Below, piece after piece: positions 6,648-13,509 of a stretch of 14,762 nucleotides of DNA. Under the pieces are notes generated by a model. That model was given only the letters and a program-made list of their open reading frames with translations, was not told where the DNA came from and did not search any database. Source of the stretch: Actinomycetota bacterium (GTDB lineage: Bacteria > Actinomycetota > Actinomycetes > S36-B12 > UBA5976); assembly GCA_947447095.1 (NCBI GenBank), contig CANFIL010000020.1, forward strand, positions 1 through 14,762, in the 5' to 3' direction. The position numbers and the translations under genes are program-made. Numbering within the stretch: the stretch's first letter is position 1; every line of letters starts with the position of its first letter.

Positions 6648-7916
6648 ATGGCTATTGACTTGTCGCTTGACCAAGCCAAAGCGCTAGCGATTCACGCCCA
6701 GGGCTTGGCAGAGACTCCAGCGTCAACTAGCGTCAAGGCACTTGGCGCGATTCTTCCTTCACTCGGGGCAGTTCAGTTAGACACAATCTCCACTCTTGCT
6801 CGTTCGCATGAGTTGGTCCATTACGCCCGAAGCGCTGACGTTTCGCGAACGCAAGTGGAAGCTGCACTCTGGGCTGACCCCCCACACACATTTGAATATT
6901 GGTCCCATGCAGCATGCGTATTGCCTATGGAAATGTTCCCGTACTTTGCAACCCGTCGACGTGGATTTTTAGACAAGAAAAACACGTGGAACAACATGCC
7001 AAGCGCTAAAACGATAAGAACAGTTAAGAAACGTCTCTCAGAAAGTTCAGCTACTGCAACCGAACTTGGTGGCGCTAAAAAAGGTGGCGAATGGTGGGAT
7101 TGGTCTGAAACAAAGGAAGCTCTCGAATGGCTACTCGCCATTGGCGAAGTTGTGTGCACTCAAAGAATTGGGTGGCGCCGCGTCTACTCGCTGACCCAGG
7201 ATTCAGTTCCTGGTCACCTGTTGAATTCTGATTCGTGGATCACTCACAAGGGAATTACAGGACCTAGCGATGATGAGTGCATACGAGCCCTGCTTCTTGA
7301 TTCCATCCGTACCCTCGGCGTGGGAACTGAGAACGACTTAATCGATGTTCATCGCCTGTCTGGATGGCATACGAATCGTTCACACGTGCGAAAGATTCTG
7401 GCGCTTGCAGTAGAAAGTGGGGACATCGTCCCTGTGACTGTGCGCGGATGGACCGATCCAACATTTGCTTCGCCTTCGTGGCTAAAGCAACTCGACAAAA
7501 GGTCACTCACCACTGATTCGACGACCACTCTGTTGTCGCCGTTTGATTCGCTCGTGTGGCATCGGGAACGCGTTGCTCGCCTGTTCGGGATGGACTACCG
7601 ACTCGAGGCGTACACGCCAGCGGCCAAGCGTATTTATGGATACTTTGCGATGCCTGTTTTGCACGAGGGGCAACTTGTTGCTCGCGTGGACCCAGGTCGA
7701 ATTAAGGATGGCCGAGAAACAGCAATGGTGGCGAAGACGGTCACCTTTGAAACAAGCGCCAAGGGTGTAGTCCCAACTGAAGCGATTACCGGAACTGCTC
7801 AAGCGTTAGTTCGCGCGGCCACGTGGGTCAATGCACAGCGCGTGGAACTTGGTGACATCAAGCCAACGAGCGCCCAGCCAAAATTGGCCAAGGCGCTCGC
7901 GGCTGCGCAACGCTAA
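6648..7916 (+). CDS. ycaQ: Winged-helix DNA glycosylase, YcaQ/AlkX family (HTH_42)
   Basis: A 422-residue protein of the HTH_42 fold (three winged-helix domains), the family that unhooks DNA interstrand crosslinks and excises bulky N-alkyl lesions. The catalytic Q-phi-D motif is Q43-L44-D45 in GAVQLDTISTLARSHELVHYAR. This is the YcaQ/AlkX form and not the Q-phi-Q of the AlkZ antibiotic-resistance branch. Other conserved stretches are EYWSHAACVLP near residue 83 and, in the C-terminal third, LLSPFDSLVWHRERVARLFGMDYRLEAYTPAAKRIYGYF followed by HEGQLVARVDPG. The length is normal and the catalytic Asp is present, so activity is likely; the substrate is inferred from the family. The ATG at 6648 is preceded by AGGAAG. 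The gene ends 3 bp from the convergent hpf stop. The divergent neighbour is an MFS transporter. Confidence 0.9.
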   Translation: MAIDLSLDQAKALAIHAQGLAETPASTSVKALGAILPSLGAVQLDTISTLARSHELVHYARSADVSRTQVEAALWADPPHTFEYWSHAACVLPMEMFPYFATRRRGFLDKKNTWNNMPSAKTIRTVKKRLSESSATATELGGAKKGGEWWDWSETKEALEWLLAIGEVVCTQRIGWRRVYSLTQDSVPGHLLNSDSWITHKGITGPSDDECIRALLLDSIRTLGVGTENDLIDVHRLSGWHTNRSHVRKILALAVESGDIVPVTVRGWTDPTFASPSWLKQLDKRSLTTDSTTTLLSPFDSLVWHRERVARLFGMDYRLEAYTPAAKRIYGYFAMPVLHEGQLVARVDPGRIKDGRETAMVAKTVTFETSAKGVVPTEAITGTAQALVRAATWVNAQRVELGDIKPTSAQPKLAKALAAAQR

Positions 7917-7919
7917 GTA

Positions 7920-8534
7920 TTAGCTGGCTTTGCCCAGTTCAACTAAACCAAAGTCGTAACCTCGGCGTCGATAAATCACGCTTGGAAGTCCTGAAGATTC
8001 ATTTTCAAACAGGAAGAAATCATGACCGATGAGTTCCATTGCCTCGACTGCTTGCTCTACGGACATCACAGCAGTTTCAATGTTCTTGGTACGCACCACG
8101 AGTGGGCCTGACTCCAAGACAATCGTTGGATCCTCAATGTCTTCTGGTTCCGATACCGCAACTTCTGGTGCGATGGAATCATTCAGGTGCGGACGTTGGT
8201 GACGAACAGAGCGGCGTCGTTCGTGCATTCTGCGAAAGCGCTCTTCAAGCTTTGCGTATGCCAATTCCAATGCAGCGTACTTATCTGAAGCATGTGCTTC
8301 GGCACGCAAGAATGGTCCGCTGCCGGTACAGGTCAATTCAACTTCATACGCGCGATCGTGTTGTCGTGGATTGGCTTCGTGCGAAACTTCAACATCTATT
8401 CGATGAACCGGAACCGAAAATCTCTCGATTCGACTGACCTTGTCAGTAACAAACTCTTTAAAGCGTTCCGAAACATTGGAGTGGCGTCCATGGATCACGA
8501 TTTCAAGAGGTCCATCGTGCAGTGTTTTAGTCAT
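7920..8534 (-). CDS. hpf: Ribosome hibernation promoting factor, long form
   Basis: This 204-residue long-form HPF binds the 30S decoding region through its N-terminal domain (EIVIHGRHSNVSERFKEFV at about 11-29, through LEERFRRMHERRR) and dimerises ribosomes through its C-terminal domain (VVRTKNIETAVMSVEQAVEAMELIGHDFFLF ... SVIYRRRGYDFGLVEL). An acidic linker (about 120-140) joins them. The ATG at 8534 is chosen because MTKTLHDGPLEIVIHGRH is the typical start, with a perfect AAGGAG 7 nt upstream (8542-8547). The frame stays open to an ATG at 8711, but that extension is Arg-rich, includes the hairpin, and is not family-like. Likely regulation involves a 13-bp hairpin just upstream of the ribosome site. 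In many actinobacteria secA follows hpf; here ycaQ converges instead. Confidence 0.95.
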   Translation of the reverse strand: MTKTLHDGPLEIVIHGRHSNVSERFKEFVTDKVSRIERFSVPVHRIDVEVSHEANPRQHDRAYEVELTCTGSGPFLRAEAHASDKYAALELAYAKLEERFRRMHERRRSVRHQRPHLNDSIAPEVAVSEPEDIEDPTIVLESGPLVVRTKNIETAVMSVEQAVEAMELIGHDFFLFENESSGLPSVIYRRRGYDFGLVELGKAS

Positions 8535-8541
8535 TGCAGTG

Positions 8542-8547
8542 CTCCTT
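8542..8547 (-). promoter_or_regulatory. Strong ribosome binding site of hpf (AAGGAG)
   Basis: AAGGAG, 7 nt from the ATG at 8534. It fixes the hpf start and argues against the longer open frame from 8711. The only comparably strong site in the window is the one in front of mtrA, at the same spacing. Confidence 0.75.
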
Positions 8548-8556
8548 AAACAGCGA

Positions 8557-8586
8557 AACTCTGCAACGCGAATGCGTTGCAGAGTT
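8557..8586 (-). promoter_or_regulatory. Perfect 13-bp stem-loop in the hpf leader
   Basis: The arms AACTCTGCAACGC (8557-8569) and GCGTTGCAGAGTT (8574-8586) pair perfectly around a 4-nt loop (GAAT on plus, ATTC in the hpf transcript). It ends 9 nt upstream of the hpf Shine-Dalgarno. A CATACT hexamer (complement 8592-8597) lies just upstream, so a transcript starting about 6 to 7 nt downstream of it would begin at the stem itself. No clear U-run follows, only TCGCTGTTT. Alternatives are a 5' stabilising hairpin, an attenuator or terminator between comF and hpf, or a protein-binding dyad. Confidence 0.65.
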
Positions 8587-8687
8587 GTTGAAGTATGACG
8601 CCCACCTGGCCGACCTGATCTTCGACCCCACATCCGCCTGCTGAAGTCCTCGCAGCTTTTTGCCACTAATGACCTTCTCTTGCTTAA

Positions 8688-8706
8688 GGTAATCATCTGG
8701 ATTACC
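8688..8706. repeat. Inverted repeat GGTAATC-N5-GATTACC
   Basis: Perfect 7-bp arms (8688-8694 and 8700-8706) with a 5-nt centre, mid-way in the comF-hpf gap. It could be an operator or an RNA hairpin. No promoter element next to it is convincing. Confidence 0.5.
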
Positions 8707-8793
8707 GGCAAGGCAGGACTTACTTCTAAACCGCACCGTGCTCAACGATTGACTCGTCTTACGTGGACCGCTTTGCCTGCGACTGGCATCGGC

Positions 8794-8833
8794 TTGCAAC
8801 AGACCAACTTCGAAGAACTGGTCTGCTACGCAA
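8794..8833. repeat. Imperfect hairpin downstream of comF
   Basis: TTGC/GCAA outer pairs, a perfect CAGACCA/TGGTCTG core (8800-8806 with 8819-8825), and inner TTC/GAA pairs around a GAA loop. It begins about 25 nt after the comF stop on the minus strand. No U-run follows it, so it may protect the 3' end of a comF transcript or be part of a longer structured RNA. Confidence 0.45.
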
Positions 8834-8858
8834 TCACGGACCCAGGTGGGCGCCATAA

Positions 8859-9461
8859 CTAAAGGTAACCCCTATTTCGACTGGCGCATAGTGAAATCAC
8901 AAAAACTCGATCTGCCCCAGCTTTCTTAAGGGCACGTGCACATTCTTGGACTGTGGACCCCGTAGTCACAACATCATCAAGAACAACGAAATCACCCTGC
9001 ACTGGCCGGATACTGCGAATGGCTCCGGTCAGATTGGCGCGACGTTCATCAGCCGTCAAGCCCACCTGATCCCGTACCGTGCGAGTCAACCGCAACACCG
9101 GGACCACTGTCACATCGCGACGTCGTCGAACAACCTGACGACTGAGCTGCCCTATCGTGTCGAACCCTCGATCACGAACTTTTTCAGGCGAGGTTGGTGC
9201 CGGAACGATTCGACTTGCGCGTGGCAGCATCAAATCGACAATCTGCGAAAGGCCATAGACATCGCTTCGCGCTCCCGATTTGTATCGCACTACCGAGTCT
9301 CGTAACCAGCCCTCGTACTGACCGGCAGACACTACCTCGAGTGTCGGTGAGCGAAGGTCGAATGACGCGATCTGAATTGCCGAGCGGCAACCCAGGCACA
9401 AGTGTGAGCCAAGAGATTTGCAGCCAATACACATCGGCGTAAAAAGTAGGTCAATCAGCAT
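8859..9461 (-). CDS. comF: ComF-family phosphoribosyltransferase-fold protein
   Basis: With the ATG at 9461 the protein is 200 residues, MLIDLLFTPMCIGC being a typical ComF beginning. A TTG at 9476 would add five residues (MHDDL). A four-Cys zinc ribbon (C11, C14, C22, C25 from this start) is followed by the PRTase domain with VRDRGFDTIGQLSR at about 95-108, QVGLTADERRANLTGAI at about 132-148, and the PRPP-loop motif FVVLDDVVTTGST at about 158-170. ComF is a competence/DNA-uptake cytosolic factor in Bacillus and Haemophilus. In Actinobacteria an orphan comF commonly sits between lpqB and hpf without other competence genes, and its role there is unproven. The choice between the two starts is uncertain: TAATGT (complement 9483-9488) lies 6 nt before the TTG, while neither start has a good Shine-Dalgarno. 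The gap to lpqB is short (59-74 bp). Confidence 0.9.
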   Translation of the reverse strand: MLIDLLFTPMCIGCKSLGSHLCLGCRSAIQIASFDLRSPTLEVVSAGQYEGWLRDSVVRYKSGARSDVYGLSQIVDLMLPRASRIVPAPTSPEKVRDRGFDTIGQLSRQVVRRRRDVTVVPVLRLTRTVRDQVGLTADERRANLTGAIRSIRPVQGDFVVLDDVVTTGSTVQECARALKKAGADRVFVISLCASRNRGYL

Positions 9462-9482
9462 CAGATCATCGTGCAACCCGAA

Positions 9483-9488
9483 ACATTA
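9483..9488 (-). promoter_or_regulatory. Candidate -10 element (TAATGT) before comF
   Basis: TAATGT fits TANNNT and lies 6 nt before the alternative TTG start at 9476 and 21 nt before the ATG at 9461. If used, comF (and possibly hpf) could be expressed apart from mtrAB-lpqB. No -35 was recognised. Confidence 0.3.
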
Positions 9489-9535
9489 ACACCAAGAAGC
9501 AAGAAGCTTTACTGTGTGTGTAAGCCTGTTGTGAA

Positions 9536-11248
9536 TTACTTCGTCATCGTGCCTGTGAATGGCGAGCGGCCTAACACAAACGCTTCCCACGGACCAAAAG
9601 CTTTTTTCACTACTGCTTCTCGGGTCGTACCGCTGACGCCTACCAAGATGTTTCCGTAACCATCGTTGGCTATGGATTGTGCACCCAGAGGTGCGGCCTC
9701 ACTTGTAACTTGGCCATCGGAAACATCTACTGAAAGTAACTCTTGGTACGTCTGAGTATTTCCGCCTAAGACTTCAATTGTGTTCGGCCCTGACCATGCA
9801 ATGTCAGCAATCGTCACGATCGAACGCTCTACTCGATGAATCTGGGTTATGCGAATTCCATTGTCTTCATGTACAAGAATTCCTACGGCGAGTGAGTCCG
9901 ATGTTCCTGAACGATAGTTGAGTGCGACTCGGGTGCCATCGTGTGCAACAACGATTTGTCGGATAGCGATGACATCTCCGATTGGCGTAGCCTCAACCGT
10001 TACCGGCACCTTTGTTCCATCGCGGAGATAGCTCAAAATCCCATGACCGTTGTCTGCTACAAAAATGTTGCCTTGTCGGTCCCAAGACGGTTTGGACAAA
10101 TATTCACCCTGCGCAATTCGCGCCAGACCATTACCTAGCGACGAAGCGACTAGCAAACTCTTTCCATCACTAGTCGTGGCTGCAAATGATTGGCCATCGC
10201 TAGAAACAGCAGCCGATCCCAATGGCGCCAAAGCCGCAGCGGACACTGATGTCACCACTACTTCGCGTTTGTCATCCAATCGAATCAGTTGCGAATCTCG
10301 AACCACAAAAGTTCCAACACGATCTGGATTTGGTCGAATCGAATAGCGGGTCCAGTCTGCTTGTGTCTGGATATTCTTCACACCAGGAATCTTGAGCGGC
10401 TGCCCTAGGACTGTGACGCGAACGCCAGTTACGCCCGGAATGGCTGACAACGTAGAGACCAGTTGAGCGGAGAGCTCACTTCGCTCAACTTTGGTTGCGG
10501 CAAGCACTTCTGCAGAGAGGTCGACCTGAGCGATCCCCGAATTCACAGGAACTGAACCATAAGAAAGTTTCGTGCCAGAAGGAAATGCCGAATGGGCAGC
10601 TTGCGCGAGCGATGTTGGTGGTCCTTCAAGGAGCGCGCGAGTCACGCTTGTCGCAGTTCCAACAGAACTGGCCGGCAACACGATCGAGTGAGGAATTAAA
10701 GCAGTCGAATCTTCATTGAGGAAATAGACCGAAAATGGGCGGAAGCTTCGATCGAAGTCCGAACGCGACAACAACAAACCGTTGTCAACACTTGAAATTC
10801 GCCATTGATTACCCGTGTCTTTGACGAGCCCGAAATTTGCAAACACAGTTTCTGCATGACTACTGAATGTCAGATGTCCATCTGCAGAAACAGAGCTATC
10901 AAGTGGTGCGGCAAGTTTTACTACCTCGCCCGACTCAGTGAGTGACATCGAATTGCTGTCGTAGATCTTGATCCCAGTCGCCGGGTTCCACGCGGCGGCT
11001 GCTTTAGTCGTGAGATATTGACGCGCAATAGCGAACGTGCTGGTCGAATCGGCACATGCATCAAGGAATCCATGAATGATGGCTTCTGGTTCCATGTTGG
11101 CCACCGGAGGCCGAGCAATAACTCGGATGAACTGGTCACTTCCGCCAATGATGTCTTCACCTTGATGGATAGCGCTGGTCGTTGGAATGCCACCACATGC
11201 TGCGAGCAGGAGAACTGAAAGCGGCAGCAAACGTTTAAACAGCCTCAC
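9536..11248 (-). CDS. lpqB: Lipoprotein LpqB with GerMN domain and beta-propeller, MtrB partner
   Basis: Starting at the GTG at 11248 gives 570 residues beginning MRLFKRLLPLSVLLLAACGG, an ideal lipoprotein signal with lipobox L15-A16-A17-C18. GAGGTG lies 4 nt upstream of this GTG. An upstream ATG at 11284 would add 12 residues and spoil the signal. After the leader come an N-terminal LpqB domain, a GerMN (sporulation/germination) domain at roughly 170-285 containing VTRALLEGPP and a region ending LSAIPGVTGVRV, and a C-terminal repetitive beta-propeller-like part. LpqB interacts with the extracellular domain of MtrB and modulates MtrA phosphorylation in mycobacteria. The start lies inside the 3' end of mtrB (14-bp overlap), so the two are translationally coupled. 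Confidence 0.93.
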   Translation of the reverse strand: MRLFKRLLPLSVLLLAACGGIPTTSAIHQGEDIIGGSDQFIRVIARPPVANMEPEAIIHGFLDACADSTSTFAIARQYLTTKAAAAWNPATGIKIYDSNSMSLTESGEVVKLAAPLDSSVSADGHLTFSSHAETVFANFGLVKDTGNQWRISSVDNGLLLSRSDFDRSFRPFSVYFLNEDSTALIPHSIVLPASSVGTATSVTRALLEGPPTSLAQAAHSAFPSGTKLSYGSVPVNSGIAQVDLSAEVLAATKVERSELSAQLVSTLSAIPGVTGVRVTVLGQPLKIPGVKNIQTQADWTRYSIRPNPDRVGTFVVRDSQLIRLDDKREVVVTSVSAAALAPLGSAAVSSDGQSFAATTSDGKSLLVASSLGNGLARIAQGEYLSKPSWDRQGNIFVADNGHGILSYLRDGTKVPVTVEATPIGDVIAIRQIVVAHDGTRVALNYRSGTSDSLAVGILVHEDNGIRITQIHRVERSIVTIADIAWSGPNTIEVLGGNTQTYQELLSVDVSDGQVTSEAAPLGAQSIANDGYGNILVGVSGTTREAVVKKAFGPWEAFVLGRSPFTGTMTK

Positions 11249-12785
11249 GAGACACCTCGATTGCAGGACTATCGAAGTGTCCATGCGGCACCAAAGGGAG
11301 GGTTAACACAAAATGCGCGCCTGCTCCACGATGCCCACCGACATCTATGCGTCCGCCATGAAGTGCGGCATCGTCCGCTGAGATCGCCAGACCAAGTCCT
11401 GTTCCACCTAAGGTTCGAGTCCGTGAAGGGTCTGCTCTCCAGAATCGACTAAACACTCGCTCGTAATCCGCCGGAGCAATGCCGTGTCCTTGATCCCGCA
11501 CACCAACAGAAGCGCACTGCGCATTGTGCTCTACCGAAATCTGTACCGGCTTGCCTTCGCTGTGCTCAATAGCATTTGCGATCAAGTTTCGAACTACTCG
11601 ACTTACTCGTCGGGTGTCAGCTTCAATGAAAACTGGACCGTCCGGCGCTGTAAAAATTAATTCCGATTGATGTGACGTAGCAATTTCTTCGTACTCATTA
11701 ATTACCGACAACGTCATTGCATGCAAATCGAGTGGTGCTGTTTCGAGTTCGGCAGCGCCGGCGTCAATGCGACTAATTTCCAAAAGGTCGCTGAGCATGA
11801 CATCAAATCGATCAACTTGGTTGCGCAGCAACTCTGCTGATCGCGCGGTTGCGGGATCCAAGTTGCCACGTTGGTCATAAATCATTTCGCTAGCCATGCG
11901 AACTGTTGTTAGCGGTGTACGCAATTCATGCGACACATCAGAAACGAATCGCTGTTGTACATGCGAAAGGCGCTCAAGGTTAATGATTTGAGTTTGCAAA
12001 CTCTGAGCCATTTCATTGAACGAGCCGGCCAATCGGGCAAGATCGTCTTCGCCACGAACCTGCATTCGTCGATCAAATTCACCGGAGGCAAGATCTTCAG
12101 CAATAAGGGCCGCTTCGCGCACGGGAGCGGTGACTCGAGAGGTGATAAACCCGACGAGCAATCCAATACCAATCATCAGCAACAAGCCTGTGACGAATAC
12201 AGCTCGGCGTACAAGGTCAATTGTGTTTTGTTCTGATTCAAGTGGGAACAGCAAGTACAACTCGTACGCCCCCACTTGCGGAATCACGATTGGCGCACCA
12301 ACGACAATTCCTGGACGAGTGGTTCCGTCTTCATACTTAATGGTTGAGTATTGCCACAGTTGTCGACTTTGCTTTTGAACTGCGGTGCGTAAACCAATAG
12401 GCACCGACATCTCGGCAACAAGCTTGGTTCCGCGCTCCGGTTGTCCCAAAAGCGATGGATCACTAAGCAGGAGTGCGTCAAACAAACCCGGTGAGCCCGA
12501 GCGAACTGCAAGCGCCGTGATCGCTGAGTCCACGAGTCGTGTGGCGTTTGGCACCGACAAACCAGTATCCGATGCGTTGAGCAACCGCTGAACTTCAAGT
12601 TGAGCAGCAGTTGCTTCCGAAATCGAAGCTCGTTCTTTTGCTTGCAACAATCCGCTTGTGACGCGATTAAGGAGAAGTGCGCCAACTAGTCCGAGCACTA
12701 CTGCGGTAATTGCGAGCGCGATGACGACTAGGCGTAACTGCAGATGTCGACGCCAGTACGAACGAATCGGACCCAGGATAGTCAC
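11235..12785 (-). CDS. mtrB: Sensor histidine kinase MtrB
   Basis: This 516-residue membrane kinase pairs with MtrA. It shows a first membrane helix at about 17-40, an extracytoplasmic sensor region at about 41-193, a second membrane helix at about 194-217, a HAMP domain at about 218-270, the H-box FVSDVSHELRTPLT with His286, the N-box RNLIANAIEH with Asn404, the G1 box DQGHGI at 431-436, an F box around FSRFWRADPSR, and the G2 box GGTGLGLA at 460-467. All catalytic elements are intact. The GTG at 12785 follows the mtrA stop by 3 bp with no clear Shine-Dalgarno, which suggests coupling to mtrA translation. The MtrAB system controls cell-wall, osmotic and cell-division genes in Actinobacteria. 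The C-terminal tail after the kinase domain (VPHGHFDSPAIEVSREAV) is short and overlaps the lpqB start. Confidence 0.95.
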   Translation of the reverse strand: MTILGPIRSYWRRHLQLRLVVIALAITAVVLGLVGALLLNRVTSGLLQAKERASISEATAAQLEVQRLLNASDTGLSVPNATRLVDSAITALAVRSGSPGLFDALLLSDPSLLGQPERGTKLVAEMSVPIGLRTAVQKQSRQLWQYSTIKYEDGTTRPGIVVGAPIVIPQVGAYELYLLFPLESEQNTIDLVRRAVFVTGLLLMIGIGLLVGFITSRVTAPVREAALIAEDLASGEFDRRMQVRGEDDLARLAGSFNEMAQSLQTQIINLERLSHVQQRFVSDVSHELRTPLTTVRMASEMIYDQRGNLDPATARSAELLRNQVDRFDVMLSDLLEISRIDAGAAELETAPLDLHAMTLSVINEYEEIATSHQSELIFTAPDGPVFIEADTRRVSRVVRNLIANAIEHSEGKPVQISVEHNAQCASVGVRDQGHGIAPADYERVFSRFWRADPSRTRTLGGTGLGLAISADDAALHGGRIDVGGHRGAGAHFVLTLPLVPHGHFDSPAIEVSREAV

Positions 12786-12788
12786 GAA

Positions 12789-13469
12789 TTAAACAGATCC
12801 AGCCTTGTATCCAACACCGCGGACTGTCAGCACAATTTCTGGTCGTTCCGGATCAAGCTCAATTTTTGCACGCAAACGCTGCACATGAACGTTCACTAGT
12901 CGGGTGTCTGCGGCATGTCGATACTCCCAAACGTCTTGCAGCAAAACTTCGCGCGTGAACACTTGCCATGGTCGGCGAGCTAGTGTCACGAGAAGTTTGA
13001 ACTCAAGTACGGTCAAAGAAATTTCCACATCCCCACGGCGCACAGTGTGACCGGCAACGTCGATGACAAGATCACCAATTGTAATTTCTTGACTTGATGG
13101 CGACTCGACCGTCCGAAGACGCGCACGCACTCGAGCAATTAATTCCTTGTTGTTTTTCAGCGGCTTGATGATGTAGTCATCTGCACCTGACTCAAGTCCA
13201 GTGACGACATCTTGCGAATCACTACGTGCCGTGAGCATCACGATTGGTACGCCACTTTCTTGGCGAATCGATCGGCAAATATCAATACCGTCGCGACCTG
13301 GGAGCATGAGATCCAAAAGAACCAAGTCTGGTTGAACGCGACGGAATACATCCATCGCTGCAAGACCATCGGAACAAAATGATGGTTCAAACCCTTCAGC
13401 ACGCAAGGCGATACCGGTGATCTCAGCAATAGCTGGATCGTCTTCGATGACCAGAATGCGGTGTGCCAT
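12789..13469 (-). CDS. mtrA: Response regulator MtrA (OmpR family)
   Basis: 226 residues: a receiver domain with acidic pocket D10-D11, phospho-acceptor D53 (in VLLDLMLPGRDG), T80 and K102, then an OmpR/PhoB winged helix ending VQRLRAKIELDPERPEIVLTVRGVGYKAGSV-like, very close to mycobacterial MtrA as I recall it. One oddity is visible. Where MtrA usually reads KPFKPKEL after the conserved Lys, this protein reads KPLKNNKEL, with Phe replaced by Leu and one extra residue in the beta5-alpha5 loop of the dimerisation face. The ATG at 13469 has a strong AAAGGAG 7 nt upstream (13477-13483). A TAGATT -10 candidate and three 11-bp-spaced hexamers lie in front, suggesting autoregulation. Confidence 0.96.
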   Translation of the reverse strand: MAHRILVIEDDPAIAEITGIALRAEGFEPSFCSDGLAAMDVFRRVQPDLVLLDLMLPGRDGIDICRSIRQESGVPIVMLTARSDSQDVVTGLESGADDYIIKPLKNNKELIARVRARLRTVESPSSQEITIGDLVIDVAGHTVRRGDVEISLTVLEFKLLVTLARRPWQVFTREVLLQDVWEYRHAADTRLVNVHVQRLRAKIELDPERPEIVLTVRGVGYKAGSV

Positions 13470-13497
13470 TGAGTTGCTCCTTTCGAACCTTGGGGTA

Positions 13498-13503
13498 AAT
13501 CTA
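13498..13503 (-). promoter_or_regulatory. Candidate -10 element (TAGATT) for mtrA
   Basis: TAGATT on the minus strand predicts a start near 13491 and a leader of about 20 nt containing the AAAGGAG site. The expected -35 position (about 13521-13526) falls on the middle copy of the direct repeat, which is GTTAGC and not a good -35. Confidence 0.45.
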
Positions 13504-13509
13504 CCTCAA

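Larger units (their letters stand above)
8535..8858 (-). other. 324-bp comF-hpf gap with three dyads; no recognised gene
   Basis: This is the only gap above 300 bp. It holds three separated inverted repeats. They are an imperfect hairpin at 8794-8833 (4+7+3 paired bases, core CAGACCA/TGGTCTG), GGTAATC-(5)-GATTACC at 8688-8706, and the 13-bp hairpin at 8557-8586. The minus strand is also open from an ATG at 8856 to a TAA at 8527 (109 codons). That frame starts 2 bp after the comF stop and overlaps the hpf start by 8 bp, but its codon use (several AGG/AGA) differs from the neighbours and I recognise no family. A structured leader or small RNA is about as likely as a small gene. Confidence 0.45.

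Noticed and set aside
8535..8711. N-terminal extension of hpf to an ATG at 8711 (263 residues)
   Set aside because: The extension is Arg-rich and unlike any HPF N-terminus, and it runs through the hairpin. The ATG at 8534 has a perfect AAGGAG at 7 nt and starts the conserved domain.
8535..8858. tRNA, RNase P RNA, SRP RNA or tmRNA in the gap
   Set aside because: None of the conserved sequence landmarks of these RNAs that I know could be found, nor a cloverleaf.
8680..8862. 60-codon plus-strand frame in the comF-hpf gap
   Set aside because: No ribosome site, no family resemblance, and antisense to the cluster; its position follows from the dyads and not from coding signs.
9494..9507. Tandem AAGAAGC repeat between lpqB and comF
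   Set aside because: Two 7-bp copies only, with no link to a promoter or structure; most likely chance.
11249..11284. Longer lpqB start at ATG 11284
   Set aside because: It adds 12 residues with no signal-peptide character; the GTG at 11248 gives a textbook lipoprotein leader with GAGGTG upstream.
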